Of a stretch of DNA of 19,952 nt, positions 18,620 through 19,952 are shown one piece after another. Below the pieces are notes generated by a model. It saw only the letters and a list, made by a program, of their open reading frames with translations, did not search any database and was not told where the DNA came from. The stretch lies in assembly GCA_958418815.1 (NCBI GenBank), contig CATZGB010000045.1, positions 1 to 19,952 of the forward strand, in the 5' to 3' direction. The DNA is from an uncultured Bacteroidales bacterium (GTDB taxonomy: Bacteria; Bacteroidota; Bacteroidia; Bacteroidales; Muribaculaceae). Numbering within the stretch: the first letter of the stretch is position 1; each line of letters begins with the position of its first letter. The translations under genes and the position numbers were made by a program.

Positions 18620-19352
18620 TTTCCCAGAATATCAAGATTTTGGCCACATCCTGCGGCGCGACCCTGACAGCCGCCATCCTCGGCAATGGGGAGACATCGT
18701 CATAGCACATCACCCCAAGGGCGGCAGTGTCGGCGATCCGCCCTTCACGGTCATAGACCGCATAAAACAACGCCCCGGTCGCGTCAGGGTCGACACGCGA
18801 CAGTTCGGCGGTAAGCCTGAAATCGAATTTCCCGACCCCGACACAAGCCGGATGTGAGACCTTCATCCCCAGCCTGCGCTCATTGTCGCGGTTGACCTCC
18901 ACCAGGGAGGTAAGAAAACGACACTTCTCCTCCTCGCTCCATCGTGGATCAAACGGCGGCACTTGCGCGACGGCCCCATAGACCGCCTGCGGCTCCTCAG
19001 CTCTGTCGCCATTGCCGGAATCCTTAGAGCCAACCACCGGAGGAACAGGGGCCTCCGCAATCAACCCCGCCGCGTAGCCGAAACACCTGAACAGATATAC
19101 ACAGCAATCTCGCCTGAAACCTGTAAGGCGCATGAAATCAACGGCCAGCCTGTCAATCTCAACCAGCGACTCCGCCGACATCACAGGGCGCAGAAACCCC
19201 GACGCAGGCAACGCCTGCATCATATATTGGAGAGGAGGGAACTCTCCGAATCCCCCCTCGCGGTTGATGGCCACGAGCATTTCAGGGAAACTGAAAAATC
19301 CCCGTGCCATAAGCCGCTTCAACGTCTCGGGAAATGAAATCATACACCCCAT
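18612..19352 (-). CDS. Unrecognised protein leading the importer operon
   Basis: A 246-residue protein I cannot assign. There is no signal peptide or membrane helix, so it should be cytoplasmic. Residues 1-100 look all-helical, with a form (FPETLKRLMARGFF ... DFMRLTGFRRDCCVYLFRCFGYAAGL) loosely like small helical adaptor modules found at the C-termini of some other bacterial proteins. A Pro/Gly/Ser linker spans about 102-135. Residues 138-246 look mixed alpha/beta with several strands. Seven cysteines are present (3, 83, 84, 90, 144, 170, 216). The 8-nt overlap with the permease and its own promoter tie it to the importer. ATG at 19352 or three codons later are both possible. The gene is likely real; a regulatory or chelate-handling role is only a guess. 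Confidence 0.8.
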   Translation of the reverse strand: MGCMISFPETLKRLMARGFFSFPEMLVAINREGGFGEFPPLQYMMQALPASGFLRPVMSAESLVEIDRLAVDFMRLTGFRRDCCVYLFRCFGYAAGLIAEAPVPPVVGSKDSGNGDRAEEPQAVYGAVAQVPPFDPRWSEEEKCRFLTSLVEVNRDNERRLGMKVSHPACVGVGKFDFRLTAELSRVDPDATGALFYAVYDREGRIADTAALGVMCYDDVSPLPRMAAVRVAPQDVAKILIFWEND

Positions 19353-19384
19353 TCAATAAATAATAATGCCTAAATTATAACGCG

Positions 19385-19415
19385 CAAATATACACAATTC
19401 AATCAAAAAAGGCAA
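19385..19415 (-). promoter_or_regulatory. Promoter of the importer operon
   Basis: On the minus strand TTG (complement of 19413-19415), a 20-nt spacer and TATATTTG (complement of 19385-19392) fit the Bacteroidetes consensus; only the -33 element is one base short. Transcription would start near 19378, about 26 nt before the ATG at 19352. I see no clear Fur-type palindrome, and no cobalamin riboswitch could fit in so short a leader. The remaining AT-rich stretch to 19606 shows no other assignable element. Confidence 0.7.
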
Positions 19416-19606
19416 CCATTCTTTTTTTAACCACACAAACATCAGGATTCCTTTTTATAATTTAAATCGATTCAAAGATTGCCATTCATAATTTTTTCTC
19501 ATCATTATATAAACCTCATTCCATCTTTTTGCGTTTATTAATTAAATTCACATAGCCAAAAAAATGTGATAATCCCAGTCAACCATCCGCTTATAATTCA
19601 ACTATT

Positions 19607-19888
19607 ATGGAACATTTCAAACGGCCAAAATTCGTGGGGTCCATCGCTGGCAAAATAATGATGGGACTTCTTGTCGCGGGGTTGTTGGTCGGCATTTTTC
19701 TGCCGGTCACTCCCGACCAGTCGCTGACATATTGGACGATACTGGAAATAATAGCGGGGGTAATACTGCTGGTTTTCATCGTAGCCGGCATAGTGGAAAA
19801 ATGCTGGGCTTTCACCGCCAGTGTCGGCATCGTCCTCGTCTTGATTCTGATGACTTTGTTCAAGGTCATACTTCCTAACATCAGGTAG
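19607..19888 (+). CDS. Small three-helix membrane protein, unknown
   Basis: 93 residues, with three hydrophobic segments at about 12-33, 43-63 and 68-89, short polar loops and a basic N-terminus (HFKRPK) likely in the cytoplasm. No motif I recognise. It stands alone: the neighbour to the left is divergent after 254 nt, and the terminal repeat begins 10 nt after its stop codon. No consensus promoter was found directly upstream. GC content and codon use resemble the neighbours, though the upstream region is very AT-rich. Real gene likely; function unknown. Confidence 0.7.
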   Translation: MEHFKRPKFVGSIAGKIMMGLLVAGLLVGIFLPVTPDQSLTYWTILEIIAGVILLVFIVAGIVEKCWAFTASVGIVLVLILMTLFKVILPNIR

Positions 19889-19898
19889 GGGAAGAGCG

Positions 19899-19951
19899 GT
19901 ATCCGTCCGAAATAGGCCGACTTTATCAAAGCGTTTTTGGTTGCGAACTTT
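19899..19951. repeat. Right arm of 53-bp terminal inverted repeat
   Basis: Exact reverse complement of positions 1-53. It begins 10 nt after the stop codon of the small membrane protein gene, so this gene's 3' flank and the rpoC 3' flank run outward into the same sequence. The inner boundary is abrupt. Read outward from the inner edge it has two open frames over the short visible length, too little to identify a product. Confidence 0.9.
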
Positions 19952-19952
19952 G

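Noticed and set aside
19353..19606. Cobalamin riboswitch or Fur box before the importer operon
   Set aside because: The predicted leader is only about 26 nt, and I saw no convincing palindromic Fur-like site.

Overview
The window is a 20-kb stretch of a Bacteroidales genome, and Muribaculaceae is my best guess at family level. The evidence is the protein variants (for example the RpoB stretch [25 protein letters not shown]-like and VHYTHYGRLCPIETPEGP), the absence of Shine-Dalgarno sequences before most genes, promoters of the Bacteroidetes type (TTTG, 19-20 nt, TAnnTTTG), and GC-rich third codon positions beside AT-rich spacers. The family assignment is inference; the order is fairly secure.

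Region 1 (about 74-14134, minus strand) is one very long core information-processing cluster. Read 5' to 3' on the minus strand it runs: promoter (14104-14134), tRNA-Thr(UGU), tRNA-Tyr(GUA), tRNA-Gly(UCC), tRNA-Thr(GGU), tuf, tRNA-Trp(CCA), secE, nusG, rplK, rplA, rplJ, rplL, terminator-like hairpin, rpoB, hairpin, rpoC, strong terminator (74-118). It supplies decoding tRNAs, elongation factor Tu, a translocon subunit, the NusG elongation factor, the L11/L1/L10/L12 stalk proteins and the two large RNA polymerase subunits. The four-tRNA block before tuf has the same order as the E. coli thrU-tyrU-glyT-thrT-tufB operon. Several long untranslated spacers (before tuf, before rplK, before rpoB) look regulatory.

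Region 2 (14351-16775, plus strand) is a divergent two-gene unit: a long-form M24 aminopeptidase P with all five metal ligands and a gamma-carbonic-anhydrase-like hexapeptide-repeat protein 15 nt downstream.

Region 3 (16788-19415, minus strand) is a tightly overlapping three-gene unit: an unrecognised 246-residue protein, a FecCD-type permease and its ATPase. This is a metal-chelate (siderophore, haem or cobalamin) importer lacking a local binding protein or TonB receptor. It converges on region 2 with only 12 nt between stop codons.

Region 4 (19607-19888, plus strand) is a small three-helix membrane protein of unknown function. The window starts and ends in a perfect 53-bp inverted repeat that probably continues outward on both sides. 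The contig therefore seems to stop inside two oppositely oriented copies of a repeat element that bracket the rpoBC cluster.

I saw no CRISPR array, prophage, defence system or complete insertion sequence. The most noteworthy non-routine signals are the terminal inverted repeat, a coordinated G19-C56 to A19-U56 change in tRNA-Gly, a short CCCTCCGGAA-type repeat family around tuf, and the unrecognised gene leading the importer operon.
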